NCBI GenBank assembly: GCA_945906915.1
Contig: CAMDSI010000036.1
Span: 1-14,560 of the forward strand
Origin: Spirosoma fluviale
GTDB lineage: Bacteria > Bacteroidota > Bacteroidia > Cytophagales > Spirosomataceae
DNA: 14,560 bases
Reading direction: 5' to 3'
Shown here: positions 13,031 to 14,560 of the stretch, piece by piece
Numbering within the stretch: the first letter of the stretch is position 1
How the letters are laid out: every line of letters starts with the position of its first letter
Notes under the pieces: model-generated
Seen by the model: only the letters and a program-made list of their open reading frames with translations
Databases searched by the model: none
Told to the model about the DNA's origin: nothing
Position numbers and translations under genes: made by a program

Positions 13031-14560
13031 TTATTTGTTTTCTCCTACCTGCTGTCTCCACATCGCAAAATACAATCCTTTGCTCTCCACTAAATCGTCG
13101 TGCGAGCCCTGTTCTACAATCTTTCCTTTCTCTAACACATAGATCCGAGTCGCGTGCATCACCGTCGATAAACGGTGGGCGATCAAAATCGTAAGGTGCT
13201 CCGTGTCAACGGATAAAGAACGAATGGTTTCGGATATTTCTTCTTCGGTCAAAGAATCCAAAGCCGAGGTCGCCTCATCAAAAACCAATAAGTTTGGATC
13301 ACGCAACAAGGCACGCGCAATACTCAAGCGCTGCTTCTCTCCTCCAGACACCTTTACTCCACCCTCTCCGATCAAGGAATCTAATCCTTTGTCGGCTCTG
13401 GCTAGTAGGCTTTGGCAGGCTGCCTTCTCTAATACCTCCATACACTGGGCATCTGTCGCGTTCGGATTCACGAACAACAAGTTCTCGCGAATCGAACCAG
13501 AAAACAATTGCGTATCCTGCGTTACGAAACCAATTTTCTTACGTAATTCATCGAAATCGATCGCATCACTTGGTTCGCCGTTATAATAGACCTGCCCTTT
13601 TTTGGGACGGTATAAACCTACTAGCAACTTAACTAAAGTCGACTTCCCGGCACCCGAAGGCCCCACAAAGGCAATCGTCTCGCCGCCTTTAACGGAGAAG
13701 GTAATTCCATCCAAAGCCTCTGTCGTAGCCGACTGATGTTTAAAGGAAACGTGATCGAATTTCAATTCATGAATAGCTGAGATCGACTTGGGATTTTTTG
13801 GCTTCTTCTCCACCGGAATACTCATCACCTGTTCGAAATTTTGCAAGGAAACCTCTGCCTCCCGGTAGGTATTGACCACATTACCAATTTCCTGTAATGG
13901 GTTAAAAAGGAAGAAAGAATAAATATTTAGAGAATAGAATTGACCGATCGTAATCTTTCCTTCGTAAATCAGGTAGATCAAGACGACCACCATTAACATG
14001 CGCAATAAGTTCACGCAGGTTCCTTGGACGAAGGCCATCGAACGTACATAACGTACTTTCTTCAATTCTAATTTTAGAATCTTGTCCGTCGTCGCATTTA
14101 AGTGAGCGATTTCTTGCTCCGCCAAACCGAGTGATTTCACTAACTCGATATTGCGCAAAGATTCCGTAGTGGATCCCGCTAGACCGGTCGATTCTTTAAC
14201 GATTTCGATCTGAATGACTTTGATCTTCTTACTTAGAACGGACGAAACGTAGGCGATTAATGGACCCGTGATTAAGAAAAGGGGCATGACCATCCAATGC
14301 ACTGAAAAGGCGTAGACCGAAATGAAGATTAAGGCAATGACCGATTGGAATAAAATGTTGATTCCTAAGGTGATCAGTTTTTCGACGTCGGTGCGGACTT
14401 TTTGGAGTTTGCCCAGGGTTTCGCCTGATCTTTGGTCCTCAAAAGTCTCGTAAGGCAACTCTAAAGAGTGACGAATCCCGTCTGAATAGAGGTTTGCGCC
14501 TACTTTTTGGGTAACCGTATTAATAAAATAATCCTGAAAATTTTTCGCCACCCGGCTCAC
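13031..14560 (-). CDS. type-I ABC exporter, fused membrane and ATPase domains (5' end outside the window)
   Basis: The frame is open to the window edge, so the GTG at 14560 is probably an internal valine codon. The 509 visible residues hold most of the membrane domain, with hydrophobic helices near 62-85, 90-110, 180-200 and 205-225 of the fragment, followed by a complete ATPase domain from about 262. Walker A is GPSGAGKST (300-308), the Q-loop VTQDTQLFSG (346-355), the signature VSGGEKQRL (404-412), Walker B LLVFDEATSALD (424-435) and the switch AHRLST (461-466). This is the half-transporter layout of MsbA/MdlB-type exporters, which work as dimers in the inner membrane. Substrate (lipid, drug or peptide) cannot be told from this part. 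It is read toward ilvD but is probably a separate transcription unit. Confidence 0.9.
   Translation of the reverse strand: MSRVAKNFQDYFINTVTQKVGANLYSDGIRHSLELPYETFEDQRSGETLGKLQKVRTDVEKLITLGINILFQSVIALIFISVYAFSVHWMVMPLFLITGPLIAYVSSVLSKKIKVIQIEIVKESTGLAGSTTESLRNIELVKSLGLAEQEIAHLNATTDKILKLELKKVRYVRSMAFVQGTCVNLLRMLMVVVLIYLIYEGKITIGQFYSLNIYSFFLFNPLQEIGNVVNTYREAEVSLQNFEQVMSIPVEKKPKNPKSISAIHELKFDHVSFKHQSATTEALDGITFSVKGGETIAFVGPSGAGKSTLVKLLVGLYRPKKGQVYYNGEPSDAIDFDELRKKIGFVTQDTQLFSGSIRENLLFVNPNATDAQCMEVLEKAACQSLLARADKGLDSLIGEGGVKVSGGEKQRLSIARALLRDPNLLVFDEATSALDSLTEEEISETIRSLSVDTEHLTILIAHRLSTVMHATRIYVLEKGKIVEQGSHDDLVESKGLYFAMWRQQVGENK

Noticed and set aside
11296..13632. Several long + strand frames opposite ilvD and the ABC exporter.
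   Set aside because: They lack recognisable domains and lie fully antisense to strongly supported genes; they reflect codon use of the - strand genes.

Overview
The window looks like the chromosome of a free-living Bacteroidota, most likely a Cytophagales-type bacterium. The protein families have a Bacteroidota character (LptC lipoprotein beside an outer-membrane beta-barrel, the GYGVQGPG form of ketol-acid reductoisomerase, the QVPGCQL form of 2-isopropylmalate synthase). Shine-Dalgarno sites are not apparent, the DNA is AT-rich, and two gene starts carry a match to the Bacteroidota -7 promoter box TAnnTTTG. The genus cannot be fixed from the sequence alone. Both ends are cut through genes: recN at the left, an ABC exporter at the right.

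Left part (1-5154). On the + strand recN (3' end only) overlaps a small coiled-coil lipoprotein gene, which overlaps a SCO1/SenC copper-chaperone lipoprotein gene. A hairpin made of 7-bp repeats follows, then a mono-haem cytochrome c lipoprotein. Facing these on the - strand is a two-gene unit, a FadL/PorV-like outer-membrane barrel followed by lptC, whose stop codon overlaps the cytochrome stop. Divergent from the barrel gene is a + strand MscS-type small-conductance channel.

Middle repeat island (5155-5410). The space between mscS and leuA is filled by a GC-rich hairpin, two near-identical 72-bp blocks built from 7/8-bp units, and a perfect 20-bp inverted repeat. The right arm of that inverted repeat includes the last codons of leuA.

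Right part (5400-12926, all - strand). This is a branched-chain amino-acid locus transcribed ilvD-ilvB-ilvN-ilvC, then a strong intrinsic terminator, then ilvA with what looks like its own promoter, then after an AT-rich gap leuA. IlvA makes 2-oxobutanoate, and IlvBN, IlvC and IlvD take it to the isoleucine precursor and pyruvate to the valine precursor. LeuA diverts 2-oxoisovalerate to leucine. IlvA and LeuA are both short forms without the usual C-terminal allosteric domains, whereas the IlvN ACT regulatory subunit is intact. Upstream of ilvD, also on the - strand, is the 3' portion of a type-I ABC exporter.

I see no phage, IS, CRISPR, RNA gene, defence island or clear novel multi-gene system. 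The notable signals are regulatory and structural: the repeat island, recurrent heptanucleotide repeats in three intergenic gaps, and the fused terminator/promoter between ilvC and ilvA.
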